From the NCBI RefSeq assembly GCF_001443045.1, contig NZ_LKPJ01000025.1, positions 25,555 to 89,554 on the forward strand: a stretch of 64,000 nt of DNA, written 5' to 3'. The translations under genes and the position numbers were made by a program. Positions within the stretch are counted from its first letter, which is position 1. Each line of letters opens with the position of its first letter. The DNA comes from Burkholderia ambifaria. GTDB taxonomy: Bacteria; Pseudomonadota; Gammaproteobacteria; Burkholderiales; Burkholderiaceae. Below are positions 7,926-17,120 of the stretch, in pieces. The notes under the pieces were generated by a model. The model worked only from the letters and a program-made list of their open reading frames with translations, was not told the DNA's origin and searched no databases.

Positions 7926-9998
7926 ATGCGTTTCGCAGTCGACACCGGCGGTACGTTTACCGACCTTATCGTCGAGGATGACGACGGTAGTCTTCACATG
8001 TTCAAGTCGCCGACGACACCGGCGGACCCGATCAGCGGCGTGCTCGACGCCTTGCAGGTGGCCGCCGACGGGCTCGGGCTCGATCGCATGGCGATGTTGC
8101 GCCGTGGCGAGATGTTCATCTACGGCACCACCCATGCGATCAACGCGATCATCACCGGCAACACGGCGCGTACCGCGTTGATCGTGCCGGCCGGGCACCG
8201 GGACATCCTGACGTTGCGCGAGGGTGGACGACTCGAGCCGTTCAACTTCACGGTCCCTTACCCCGAGCCGGTCGTGCCGCGTGCACTGACGTGGGAAGTG
8301 CCGGGCCGGATGCGGGCCGATGGCAGCGAGCTGCACCCGCTCGACGAGAAGGCGCTCGAGAAAATCTGCGCCGAGATGCGGGATGCCGGCGTCGAAGCCG
8401 TGGCAGTCTGTCTCTTGTGGTCGGTCGTCAACCCGGCGCATGAACTGAAAGTCGGCGACTTGCTCGCAAAGCACCTGCCGGGCGTACCGTACACGCTGTC
8501 TCATCAGCTCAATCCGATTCCCCGCGAGTTCCGTCGCGCGTCGTCGGCCTGTATTGATGCGTCGCTCAAGCCGATGATGCGTGCCTATATGCACACGCTG
8601 GTCGACCGTCTGGGCAAGGCCGGCTTTCCGGGGCGAGTCGTCGTCGTCACGTCGCAGGGCGGCGTGATCGACGCCGCCCACGTTGCCGAGGCGCCCATTC
8701 ACCTGATCAACTCCGGGCCGTCGATGGCGCCGGTATCGGGCCGCTATTTCGCCCAGGCTGATGAGCAGAGCGACACGGCCATTATCGCGGACACCGGCGG
8801 CACGACCTACGACGTGAGCCTCGTGCGACGCGGGCGAATTCCATCCTCACGCGAGACCTGGATTGGCGCGCCCTACCGCGGCATCATGACGGGCTTTCCC
8901 TCCGTCGACGTCAAGAGTGTCGGCGCAGGCGGCGGTTCGATTGCCTGGGTCGACGATGGCGGCATGCTGCACGTTGGACCGAAAAGCGCGGGTGCCGTGC
9001 CCGGCCCCGTGTGCTATGGGCGCGGAGGCACGCAGCCGACCGTGACGGACGCATCGCTCGCGTTGGGCTACATCGATCCTGACTTTTTCCTGGGCGGCTC
9101 GATGAAGCTCGATGCCCAGGCATCGCGCGACGCCATCGAGCAATTCGTGGCGACGCCGCTGGGCCTGTCGATCGAAGAAGCGGCGGCCGCGATCATCACG
9201 ATCGCAACCGAGAACATGGTGCAGGCGATCTTCGATATCACCATCAACCAGGGTATCGACCCGCGCGACGCCGTGTTGATCGGCGGCGGCGGAGCCGCGG
9301 GTTTGAACTCGGTGCTGATTGCCCGGCGCCTCGATTCTCCGCGTCTCGTCATCCCGCAGGTGGGGGCAACGATGAGCGCCGCCGGCGCGATGATGTCCGA
9401 ATTGACATCGCAGTTCTACGCAACGCACTTTGCCCGTAGCGGCGCATTCGACTATGACGGCGTGCGCGAGGTGTTGGCGGGTCTCCACGCCAAGTGCGTC
9501 GAATTCATCGAGGGTCCCGGCGAGGGCTCGTTCGAACAGACGATCACCCTGCTCGCCCAGGCACGTTATCCGGAGCAGGTGTGGGAACTCGAAGTGCCGC
9601 TGCGCGGCTTCACGATCGAAACCGCGGAAGATGTCGACGCGCTCATCGAAGGGTTCCACCAGGCTCACGAAGAAGTCTTCGCCATTCGCGACAGCGGTTC
9701 CCAGATCGAAGTCGTTGGCTGGAGCGCAAACGTCTCGTGCCGGATTCGCAAGCAGGAAGGTGCCACGCTCGCCAACTCGAGCGCGAAGGCTATCTCGATT
9801 CCTCGGCGCAAGGCCTACTTCGCCGGCAAGGGTTTCCTCGACAGCGCCGTGGTCCGGTTCGAGGCAATGCAGCCTGGCGAGCCGGTATCAGGACCCGCCA
9901 TCGTCGAATCGTCGTTTACGACGGTGGTCATCAATCCGGGATCGATTGCGGAGCGCCGCCAGAGCGGCAGCCTGTCGATCATCCCCGGGCGCGATTAA
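7926..9998 (+). CDS. hyuA: Hydantoinase/oxoprolinase family protein, A subunit
   Basis: A 690-residue member of the HyuA/5-oxoprolinase/acetone-carboxylase superfamily. It starts MRFAVDTGGTFTDLIVED, the ATP-binding hydantoinase_A N-domain. A second phosphate loop, ADTGGTTYDVSLV, lies near residue 290, with GGGGAAGLNS later. CAGGAGAGG precedes ATG 7926; the earlier ATG 7863 gives a non-family extension. These enzymes phosphorylate a carbonyl or amide oxygen with ATP, to open lactams and hydantoins or to activate ketones for carboxylation. It is followed by hyuB and a gamma-carbonic anhydrase. The partner hints at a bicarbonate-using reaction (inference). Confidence 0.9.
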   Translation: MRFAVDTGGTFTDLIVEDDDGSLHMFKSPTTPADPISGVLDALQVAADGLGLDRMAMLRRGEMFIYGTTHAINAIITGNTARTALIVPAGHRDILTLREGGRLEPFNFTVPYPEPVVPRALTWEVPGRMRADGSELHPLDEKALEKICAEMRDAGVEAVAVCLLWSVVNPAHELKVGDLLAKHLPGVPYTLSHQLNPIPREFRRASSACIDASLKPMMRAYMHTLVDRLGKAGFPGRVVVVTSQGGVIDAAHVAEAPIHLINSGPSMAPVSGRYFAQADEQSDTAIIADTGGTTYDVSLVRRGRIPSSRETWIGAPYRGIMTGFPSVDVKSVGAGGGSIAWVDDGGMLHVGPKSAGAVPGPVCYGRGGTQPTVTDASLALGYIDPDFFLGGSMKLDAQASRDAIEQFVATPLGLSIEEAAAAIITIATENMVQAIFDITINQGIDPRDAVLIGGGGAAGLNSVLIARRLDSPRLVIPQVGATMSAAGAMMSELTSQFYATHFARSGAFDYDGVREVLAGLHAKCVEFIEGPGEGSFEQTITLLAQARYPEQVWELEVPLRGFTIETAEDVDALIEGFHQAHEEVFAIRDSGSQIEVVGWSANVSCRIRKQEGATLANSSAKAISIPRRKAYFAGKGFLDSAVVRFEAMQPGEPVSGPAIVESSFTTVVINPGSIAERRQSGSLSIIPGRD

Positions 9999-10013
9999 TC
10001 GAGGAGAACACAC

Positions 10014-11825
10014 ATGAACCAAGCGAACCAACGACCGACTACCGATGGCGTCCAGCTCGCGCTTCTGACCAATCGCCTGGAGGGCGTCGCCCGCAAGATG
10101 GCCAACACCCTTCTGCGCAGCGGCCGCTCGGGCGTGTTGAACATCGCGCGTGACTTCTCGTGCTGCATCGTGACCGCCGACTGCCACTTGCTGGCGGCAG
10201 CGGAAAGCCTGCCCATCCACGTCCTGTGCGGCCCGGACATGATGGCCGCCTCGATGAAGTCATTCCATCCGGAACTGCGCCGCGGCGATGCATATCTGCA
10301 CAACTCGCCGTACCACGGCTGCTCCCACCCCGCGGACCACACGATTCTCGTGCCCGTGATGGACGACGACGGCGTGCATCGCTTCACGGTTGTCGCGAAG
10401 GCCCACCAGGCCGACTGCGGCAATTCGGAGCCGACCACGTACATGGGTTCCGCACGCGACGTCTACCACGAAGGCGCACTGATTTTCCCTGCTGTGAAGG
10501 TGCAAGAGAATTACAGGAACATCGACGACATCGTGCGCATGTGCAAGATGCGGATTCGTGTCCCTGAACAATGGTGGGGCGACTATCTGGCGATGATGGG
10601 CGCGGCCCGCATCGGCGAGCGCGAATTGGTGAATCTCGCGCGGGAAATCGGCTGGGACACGCTGGACGACTATGCGCGCGACTACCTCGACTATTCCGAA
10701 CAACGAATGATCGGCGCGATCAGGAAGCTCGCTTCGGGTCAGGCGACCCGCTCCAGCACGCACGATCCGCTGTTTCCCGGCATGCCACCAGAAGGCGTGA
10801 CGATCCAGGCCACCGTGACCGTGGACGCCGAGAAAGGACGGATACAGGTCGACTTGCGTGATAACCCGGACTGCCTGCCCTGCGGACTGAATCTGAGCGA
10901 AGCGACCGCACGCACGGCGGCAATGGTCGGCGTGTTCAACAGTGTCGAGCACACCGTTCCGAAGAACGCCGGGGCGTTCCGGTGCATCGACATCCTGCTG
11001 CGCGAAAATTGCGTGGTGGGCATCCCGCTGCACCCGACGTCGTGCTCGGTGGCGACCACCAACATGGCCGACCGCGTCGCCAATTCGGTACAAACGGCAA
11101 TGGCCGAAATGGACGAGGGTGCGGGCCTCGCGGAATGCGGCGCCGTGATTCCACCTGCCATCGGCGTCATCTCGGGTATCGACCCGGCGACAGGCCACCG
11201 TTTCATCAACCAGCTTTTCCTCGGCTTCACCGGCGGCGCCGCGGGACCGCATGCGGATGCGTGGCAGACCATCGGGCACGTCGGAAATGCGGGCCTGTGC
11301 TTTCAGGATAGCGTCGAGCTTGATGAAATGCGCCATCCGCTTCTCGTCCGGACCCGCAGCTTCGTGCAGGATAGCGAGGGCGCGGGCCGCCACAACGGCG
11401 CTCGCAGCATGTACGTCGAATTCGGCCCGGTCGGCTGCGACATGGAAGTCGGCTACGTCAGCGACGGCACGATAAATGGCCCTAGAGGCGTGCGAGGCGG
11501 CCTGTCGGGTGCGCGCTCCAAGCAGTTCAAGCGGCTGAACTCGGGCGAACTCGTCGAGCTTCCAGGTGGCGCCATGCTTCACCTGGCGGATGGAGAGACG
11601 GTCCTTTCGTACTCGTGCGGTGGCGGCGGTTACGGGCGCCCCGAATCCCGCGACCCGGAGCAAGTTCGTCGCGACGTGGCTGAGGGCTACCTGTCACGTG
11701 AGCGAGCCCGAGCCATCTTTCGGGTGGCGCTCACGCCCGCCGGGAAGGTGGATGCCGGAGCAACGGCCGCATTGCGCGCCGCCGCGCCCGAATCGATCGC
11801 CGTTTCCGCCGGGGCATGGCAATGA
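10014..11825 (+). CDS. hyuB: Hydantoinase/oxoprolinase family protein, B subunit
   Basis: A 603-residue HyuB-type subunit, partner of HyuA in a heteromeric ATP-dependent enzyme. Typical blocks are SRDFSCCIVTADCHLLA-like text near residue 45, DAYLHNSPYHGCSHPADHT around 92-110, and a Gly-rich tail SCGGGGYGRP. A strong GAGGAG lies eight bases before ATG 10014 and only 15 bases separate it from hyuA. Length fits the two-subunit oxoprolinase/hydantoinase type; acetone and acetophenone carboxylases carry extra small subunits that are not seen here. Substrate undetermined. Confidence 0.9.
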   Translation: MNQANQRPTTDGVQLALLTNRLEGVARKMANTLLRSGRSGVLNIARDFSCCIVTADCHLLAAAESLPIHVLCGPDMMAASMKSFHPELRRGDAYLHNSPYHGCSHPADHTILVPVMDDDGVHRFTVVAKAHQADCGNSEPTTYMGSARDVYHEGALIFPAVKVQENYRNIDDIVRMCKMRIRVPEQWWGDYLAMMGAARIGERELVNLAREIGWDTLDDYARDYLDYSEQRMIGAIRKLASGQATRSSTHDPLFPGMPPEGVTIQATVTVDAEKGRIQVDLRDNPDCLPCGLNLSEATARTAAMVGVFNSVEHTVPKNAGAFRCIDILLRENCVVGIPLHPTSCSVATTNMADRVANSVQTAMAEMDEGAGLAECGAVIPPAIGVISGIDPATGHRFINQLFLGFTGGAAGPHADAWQTIGHVGNAGLCFQDSVELDEMRHPLLVRTRSFVQDSEGAGRHNGARSMYVEFGPVGCDMEVGYVSDGTINGPRGVRGGLSGARSKQFKRLNSGELVELPGGAMLHLADGETVLSYSCGGGGYGRPESRDPEQVRRDVAEGYLSRERARAIFRVALTPAGKVDAGATAALRAAAPESIAVSAGAWQ

Positions 11826-12346
11826 TGCTGACTTATCAGGGCGTCGCACCGACAGTCGGCGCGGCATGCTTCGTGGCGCCGAATGCGATTCTCGTCGGCG
11901 CCGTCCGGCTCGAAGAGAAAGCGTCGGTCTGGTTCGGGGCGGTCCTGCGCGGCGACGTCGCGGCGATTCGCATCGGCGCGGCCAGCAATGTGCAGGACGG
12001 AGTCATCATCCACGCCGATCCGGGGTTTCCCGTCGATATTGGTCGGGGCGTGACCATTGGCCATGCGGCGAAGCTGCATGGCTGCACGGTGGAAGACGGC
12101 GCGCTCATCGGGATCGGGGCGACCGTGCTTGATGGCGCCGTGATCGGCAAACAGGCGCTGATCGGCGCGAACGCGCTCATTGCGCCGGGAAAGGTCATTC
12201 CCGAGCGGGCGCTCGTAATGGGGTCACCCGGCAAGATCGTCAGAATGCTGACGGAGGATGAAGTCAAGGAGCTGGCATGGGCCGCGGAGGAGTATGTACG
12301 CACCTCGGCGGATTACTCGTCGGCGCCGGCCGTGCCGCGTGCCTGA
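11816..12346 (+). CDS. Gamma-class carbonic anhydrase family protein
   Basis: A 176-residue left-handed beta-helix built of hexapeptide repeats. The three Zn-ligand histidines of active gamma-carbonic anhydrases are present: His66 (VIIHAD), His83 (TIGHAA) and His88 (KLHGC), counted from ATG 11816. It overlaps the hyuB stop; a second ATG at 11822 makes the common ATGA coupling. As the third gene of the operon it may supply bicarbonate to, or remove CO2 from, the HyuAB reaction. Many relatives are annotated only as YrdA/PaaY-like proteins, and a thioesterase-like role as in PaaY is an alternative. Confidence 0.85.
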   Translation: MAMMLTYQGVAPTVGAACFVAPNAILVGAVRLEEKASVWFGAVLRGDVAAIRIGAASNVQDGVIIHADPGFPVDIGRGVTIGHAAKLHGCTVEDGALIGIGATVLDGAVIGKQALIGANALIAPGKVIPERALVMGSPGKIVRMLTEDEVKELAWAAEEYVRTSADYSSAPAVPRA

Positions 12347-12423
12347 TACCTGATGACGGCCGGCGCCATTCAGCGCCGGCTTGCTCCACCTCCCGCCGCG
12401 GTTCGCGAGTCCGAAGGCGGGAT

Positions 12424-13197
12424 CTACTTGCGTTTGCGCGACTTGGCTAGTACGGGCTCAAGCGCGCCCTCGACGAAGAGTTGGCGCTTGTACCACTCCG
12501 CGGCATCGCGGATATCGGCCTGCACTGCGGAATTGGCGGCATCCGGGTCCCGCTTTGCCAGGGCCGCCAGGATGTTGAAGTGGTGCATGACACCACGGTC
12601 ATGCAACGAGTCCGCGGCGACGCTCATCCCTTTCATGACCGCCGCCAGGTAGGGGCCACTCTGGAGCCACAACGTTTCAATTATCGACAGCAGGAGCTCC
12701 GACCGGGCGGCACGATAGATGGCGAAATGAAGCTGCTCGTTCGCGGCCACGGCGGCGACCATGTCGCCCGCGTCCAGCGCGTGACCGTACGCTTCGTTGG
12801 CCGCCTTGATCCGCGAGAACTCCGCAGGGGACATCCGTTGCGCGGCAAGCGCGGCCGCATGGCCCTCCACGTTGGCGCGTATGTCGATCAGTTCATCGAG
12901 CTTGTCTGACGAGATAATCGGCACGCGCAGGGTGCGGTTTGGCAACATTTCCAGCGCGCGCTCCGTCACGAGCCTGCTGACGGCTTCGCGAACCGGCATG
13001 GTGCTGGTACCCAGCATTTCTGCAAGGCCACGGATGGTCACCATCGTTGCCGGAGCGAAGCGCCCCGCACGCAGTGCATTGGCCAACTCGTCGTAGACGC
13101 GCTCGCGCAGCGCGACGTTGCTCAGTTTTGATACTGCAGGCTGGTCGTCTTCATTCGACGGAGGCGGCTTCTCCTTGTCGGTAGTCAGACTGTCCAT
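12424..13197 (-). CDS. GntR-family regulator with FCD domain (paralogue 2)
   Basis: A 257-residue FadR-type regulator. The winged HTH reads LRERVYDELANALRAG, VTIRGLAEMLGTSTMPVREA, and the FCD domain contains NEQLHFAIYRAA and MHHFNILAALAKRDPDAA. It aligns with the regulator at 2691-3425 along its whole length, with the HTH nearly identical, so both probably recognise the same palindrome. ATG 13197 is chosen because GGAG lies seven bases before it. It converges with the hyuAB-carbonic anhydrase operon. Two palindromic sites lie upstream (13211-13225 and 13286-13295), implying autoregulation or cross-regulation. Twin regulators may sense different pathway intermediates. Confidence 0.88.
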   Translation of the reverse strand: MDSLTTDKEKPPPSNEDDQPAVSKLSNVALRERVYDELANALRAGRFAPATMVTIRGLAEMLGTSTMPVREAVSRLVTERALEMLPNRTLRVPIISSDKLDELIDIRANVEGHAAALAAQRMSPAEFSRIKAANEAYGHALDAGDMVAAVAANEQLHFAIYRAARSELLLSIIETLWLQSGPYLAAVMKGMSVAADSLHDRGVMHHFNILAALAKRDPDAANSAVQADIRDAAEWYKRQLFVEGALEPVLAKSRKRK

Positions 13198-13210
13198 ATG
13201 TGCTCCATTA

Positions 13211-13225
13211 GTGATCTTCAATCAC
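13211..13225. promoter_or_regulatory. Split operator GTGAT-N5-ATCAC in the leader of gntR paralogue 2
   Basis: GTGATCTTCAATCAC is a 15-base interrupted palindrome with the same GTGAT half-site as the compact TGTGATCACA boxes. It lies 14 bases before the start codon, where binding would block elongation or initiation. The same spacing occurs upstream of the hydrolase gene (25827-25841). Confidence 0.5.
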
Positions 13226-13271
13226 GCAAGACTGCCGCCAAAAGACAATCAGGCGGCTCGCGCGACGCCTG

Positions 13272-13295
13272 ATCTTACCTGATTTTGTGATCACA
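13272..13295 (-). promoter_or_regulatory. -10 box and TGTGATCACA operator of gntR paralogue 2
   Basis: The perfect palindrome TGTGATCACA (13286-13295) lies just upstream of a minus-strand TAAGAT (13277-13272). It therefore falls in the spacer of a promoter reading into the GntR gene, the same geometry as at 7706-7734. The matching -35 region is poor. Confidence 0.55.
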
Positions 13296-13425
13296 TGGAG
13301 TCGAGCGGCCGTTTGCGGCGCAGGAGCAGGGCCGCCTCCGCGGCAGCGTCGCAAGCCGGTCGATCGGTGGCGATGCAACTTGCCCGGCGGCGCGCTGCCC
13401 CTTCCGCCGCCATGCGCGGATTCAT

Positions 13426-16400
13426 TTACGCAAGCAGCTGGCCGCCGGTCGACTCCAACATCGATCGATACAGCCGACGCACCGGACGGCTGTTCTCGTA
13501 ATTGCGCTCCTTGATCGCGCCAAAGCCACGAATCGATGCGGGCACCTGCAGCAACGCGATGGCCGTCTCGAGTGTCCGGGGCGCGAGGCTTTGAAGCACC
13601 AGGCTGACGTCTTCCTCGAATTCGCCGATCATCTTGCGTTCGATGACCCGGTCAATCTGGCGGCCGAACGGGTCAAGCGGTGTGCCCCGCAGCACCTTGC
13701 CGTACTTGAGCACGCGCAGAATCGGATCGAGCCACGCGGCGCGCAAAGCGATCTTGGTTCTGCGTCCGGTGTGGGGCGAGCGTCGCGTGAGCAGCGGCGG
13801 CGCCATGTAATAGGTCTTCTTGCTGCCACCTTCGAACGCGGCGGACAGATAGGAACGGAAGCTGCCATCGGTATGAAGCCGCGCCACTTCATACTCGTCC
13901 TTATAGGCGAGGACCTTGAAGTAGCCGCGGGCAACAGCTTCCGTCAATGCTCCAGCGGCGCCCGCCACGCGGCGCTCCGCTTGCTGCACGCTGTCGACAA
14001 GCGCCTGGTATCGACGACCATAGGCGGCGTTCTGGTAACGCTCGAGGTCGCGCACGCGATCGGCCACGAAGCGGTCCCAGATGAACGTCTCCGATTCGCT
14101 CGCCAGCGTGCTGGATACCTGCTCGATCACACTGGCATCGTGCGCCATCAAGCGTCCCCAAAAGAACGCGCGCACATTCATCTCGACGGCGGTGCCATTC
14201 AATTCGATGGCCCGTCCGATTGCGCCTTCCGAGAGCGGAATCAGTCCCAGTTGGTACGCATAGCCCACCATCATCATGTTCGATGTAATTGCGTCGCCAA
14301 AAAGTGTCTCGGCCGCGCCGGAGCCATCCCAGAAAAATGATGGGGCACCGCTGGTCGCGCTTTCGATCGCGACCTGATGAATTGCCTTGCTGACCGGCAG
14401 GTCGCCATCACGGACGAAGTCCGAAGTCGGCGTAATGCGTTCGTTCACGACCGCCCGCGTCACGCCGGAAGCCACGCGCGAGAGTGCGCCGGCGGACGCC
14501 GCGACGACCGCGTCGCAGCCAAGCAGAATATCCGCGGCATGCGCGCCGATCCGGGATGTGAGGATCCCGGTCCGGCTGCTCGCGATCTGTACGTGACTGA
14601 TCACCGCCCCGTTCTTCTGTGCAAGACCGGTGAAGTCCAGTGTGGACGCCCCCTTGCCTTCCAGATGCGCGGCCATGGCGAGAATGGCGCCGATCGTGAC
14701 GACCCCCGTTCCGCCGATACCCGTGACGACAATGCTGGCGTGGCTCCGCATGGCCTCCGGCACAGGCGCTGGCGCAGGAAGTCTCTGGCGCCATTCGGCT
14801 TCGATCGCGCCGATGCGCTTTTCGTCCGGACGTTTGGGCTGCAGTCCTTCAACCGTGACGAAGCTCGGGCAGAATCCCTTGAGGCACGACGTGTCCTTGT
14901 TGCAGCTCGACTGATTGATCGCGCGCTTGCGGCCGAGCTCCGTTTCGAGCGGTTCGATCGCAATGCAATTCGATTGCGTGGAGCAATCGCCGCAGCCTTC
15001 GCATACAGCGGGGTTGATCACGACGCGCCGCGGCGGATCGATCAGCGTTCCACGCTTGCGGCGACGACGCTTTTCGGCAGCGCAGGTTTGGTCATAGACG
15101 ATGACGGAAACGCCCTTGGCTGCGCGCAGGGTTCGCTGGAGCGCGTCGAGCGCGTCCCGATGCTGCACCTCCACGTTCGCCGGCAACCGCGACTGGCCTT
15201 CATACTTTTCCGGTTCGTCCGTCACCACGACCACCTTGGCCACCCCCTCGGCGACCACCTGATCTACCACGCGCCGGACGGTCAGGCTGCCTTCGGCCGG
15301 CTGCCCCCCCGTCATCGCCACTGCGTCGTTGAAGAGAATCTTGTAGGTGACGTTCGACTTCGCTGCAACCGACTGGCGAATCGCAAGGCTCCCCGAATGC
15401 TGGTATGTCCCGTCACCAAGATTGACGAACATGTGCGGGATGTCCATGAACGTCGACATCCCGACCCACTGGACACCCTCCCCGCCCATCTGGCAAAAGG
15501 TCGCGGTGTCGCCTGCATCACCCAGTGCCATGATGTGACACCCGATGCCAGCCGCGGCATACGAGCCGTCCGGCAATCGAGTCGACGAATTGTGGGGGCA
15601 CCCGGCGCAGAAAAACGGCTTGCGGGTGAGCGGTTCCGCATCCTTGCTGATCGCAAGCGGAATGACGCGCGCGCCGCCGCTTCGAACAGTCGCGGTGGCC
15701 AGGGCTGCCGGTGTCAGCTCGACGTGGGTGTGCGCAAAGAATCGCCGGAGCGCAGCCGCGATCTGCTCAGGCGCGAATTCCATCGCGGCGGGCAACAGTG
15801 GACCCGCTTCCCCGAGATCCTTGCCGAACACCGCAGGACGTTCATCAGCCCGCACATTGAACAGCGCGTCCTTGATCTGCCGCTCGACAAACGAGCGCTT
15901 CTCCTCGATCACGATCAGTGCCTGCATGCCGCGTGCAAATGCGCGCAAGCCGTCCGCCTCGAGCGGCCAGATCATGCCGATCTTGTAGATGCCGATGCCA
16001 AGGCGTGCCAGCTCCGTCGGCGAGAGCCCGAGGAGGTTCAAGGCGGCCAGCACATCGCCGTGCGCCTTGCCGACGGTGACAATTCCCACGCGCGCACCTT
16101 GCGGGCGTACCAGTGCGCGATCGAGCGGATTCGCCCGGAAAAATCCGAGTGCGGCGGGCAAACGCTCATCGAGCACGCGTCGCTCGAGTTCGCTACGTTC
16201 GGCTGGCCAACGAAGATTCGGGTCGTAGTTGAACCCTCGGGCAGCCGGAACCTCGATGTCCGAGGGCAACCTGAAACGAGACGCCGTGTGTGCTCGATGT
16301 CCGTGCACGGTCATCGAGCGGCCGCTTTCGACCGTTTCGGTAATCGCCTTGAACGCAACCCAAAGGCCCGAAAAACGCGACATGGCGTAGCCTGTTAAAC

Positions 16401-16977
16401 CAAACTCGACGTATTCCTCGACGGACGCCGGAAAGAGAATCGGCATCATCGCACCTTCGAAGACATGGTCCGTCTGGTGCGGGAACATCGACGATTGCGC
16501 GGCGTGGTCGTCGCCGGCGACCGCCAGCACACCGCCATGCCGCGACGTGCCGAGGATGTTGGCGTTGCGAAAGACGTCCCCGGTGCGGTCAACGCCCGGG
16601 CCTTTGCCGTACCACATCGAGAAGACGCCTTCGACGCGCTTGCCCGGGAACGCATCGACCTGTTGGGCCCCCCACAGCATGGTCGCGCCCAGGTCTTCAT
16701 TGAGGCCCGGTTCGAAGCGGATGGCGTGTTCCGCGAGCAGTTTCTTCTGACGCCACAGTTCCTGATCGAATCCACCCAGTGGTGAACCGCGATAGCCCGA
16801 TACCAGCCCGCCGGTGTTGATCCCCGCGGCGCGATCGCTACGCGCCTGTTCAAGCAGGATTCGCACAAGCGCCTGGGTCCCGGTCAGGAAAACGGCACCA
16901 TTTTCCCTCCGGTAACGATCCTCAAGACGGTACTCCATGTCGAGTTGGCGCTCGACCTCGACTGCTCGCATGTTCAT
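13426..16977 (-). CDS. Indolepyruvate ferredoxin oxidoreductase family protein (fused alpha-beta-gamma)
   Basis: A 1183-residue single-chain 2-oxoacid oxidoreductase. The N-terminal domain carries GLVSGYRGSPLGGFD and related blocks. The middle TPP-binding domain has FFCAGCPHNSST, GIGCHIMAL and NLGDGTYQHSG. Cys-rich Fe-S segments follow (CEGCGDC, CNKDTSCLKGFC), then a C-terminal gamma domain beginning IVVTGIGGTGVVT. It decarboxylates aryl- or branched-chain 2-keto acids to acyl-CoA. The fused form is usual in aerobic proteobacteria. GGAGACAGGC precedes ATG 16977. The divergent Lrp gene is its standard regulator; the aminotransferase at 27094 could supply its keto acid. Confidence 0.93.
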   Translation of the reverse strand: MNMRAVEVERQLDMEYRLEDRYRRENGAVFLTGTQALVRILLEQARSDRAAGINTGGLVSGYRGSPLGGFDQELWRQKKLLAEHAIRFEPGLNEDLGATMLWGAQQVDAFPGKRVEGVFSMWYGKGPGVDRTGDVFRNANILGTSRHGGVLAVAGDDHAAQSSMFPHQTDHVFEGAMMPILFPASVEEYVEFGLTGYAMSRFSGLWVAFKAITETVESGRSMTVHGHRAHTASRFRLPSDIEVPAARGFNYDPNLRWPAERSELERRVLDERLPAALGFFRANPLDRALVRPQGARVGIVTVGKAHGDVLAALNLLGLSPTELARLGIGIYKIGMIWPLEADGLRAFARGMQALIVIEEKRSFVERQIKDALFNVRADERPAVFGKDLGEAGPLLPAAMEFAPEQIAAALRRFFAHTHVELTPAALATATVRSGGARVIPLAISKDAEPLTRKPFFCAGCPHNSSTRLPDGSYAAAGIGCHIMALGDAGDTATFCQMGGEGVQWVGMSTFMDIPHMFVNLGDGTYQHSGSLAIRQSVAAKSNVTYKILFNDAVAMTGGQPAEGSLTVRRVVDQVVAEGVAKVVVVTDEPEKYEGQSRLPANVEVQHRDALDALQRTLRAAKGVSVIVYDQTCAAEKRRRRKRGTLIDPPRRVVINPAVCEGCGDCSTQSNCIAIEPLETELGRKRAINQSSCNKDTSCLKGFCPSFVTVEGLQPKRPDEKRIGAIEAEWRQRLPAPAPVPEAMRSHASIVVTGIGGTGVVTIGAILAMAAHLEGKGASTLDFTGLAQKNGAVISHVQIASSRTGILTSRIGAHAADILLGCDAVVAASAGALSRVASGVTRAVVNERITPTSDFVRDGDLPVSKAIHQVAIESATSGAPSFFWDGSGAAETLFGDAITSNMMMVGYAYQLGLIPLSEGAIGRAIELNGTAVEMNVRAFFWGRLMAHDASVIEQVSSTLASESETFIWDRFVADRVRDLERYQNAAYGRRYQALVDSVQQAERRVAGAAGALTEAVARGYFKVLAYKDEYEVARLHTDGSFRSYLSAAFEGGSKKTYYMAPPLLTRRSPHTGRRTKIALRAAWLDPILRVLKYGKVLRGTPLDPFGRQIDRVIERKMIGEFEEDVSLVLQSLAPRTLETAIALLQVPASIRGFGAIKERNYENSRPVRRLYRSMLESTGGQLLA

Positions 16978-17120
16978 TGCCTGTCTCCGCTGCTGTGATA
17001 GGTGGAATGCGAGTCATTTTAGGTAGCCGATAGCGGTGATTTGTGCCAAACTCGACCATTGAATCGATGAAATTTAGCAATGCCAGCCGGATATATTCGC
17101 CTTACAGGGAAAGTTGGCCA

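Noticed and set aside
10260..11663. A 467-codon minus-strand frame
   Set aside because: Antisense shadow of hyuB; low-complexity Arg/Ala/Asp content and no recognisable domain.
14377..16398. A 673-codon open frame on the plus strand
   Set aside because: It is exactly antisense to the indolepyruvate oxidoreductase, has no family motifs and reflects G+C-rich third positions.
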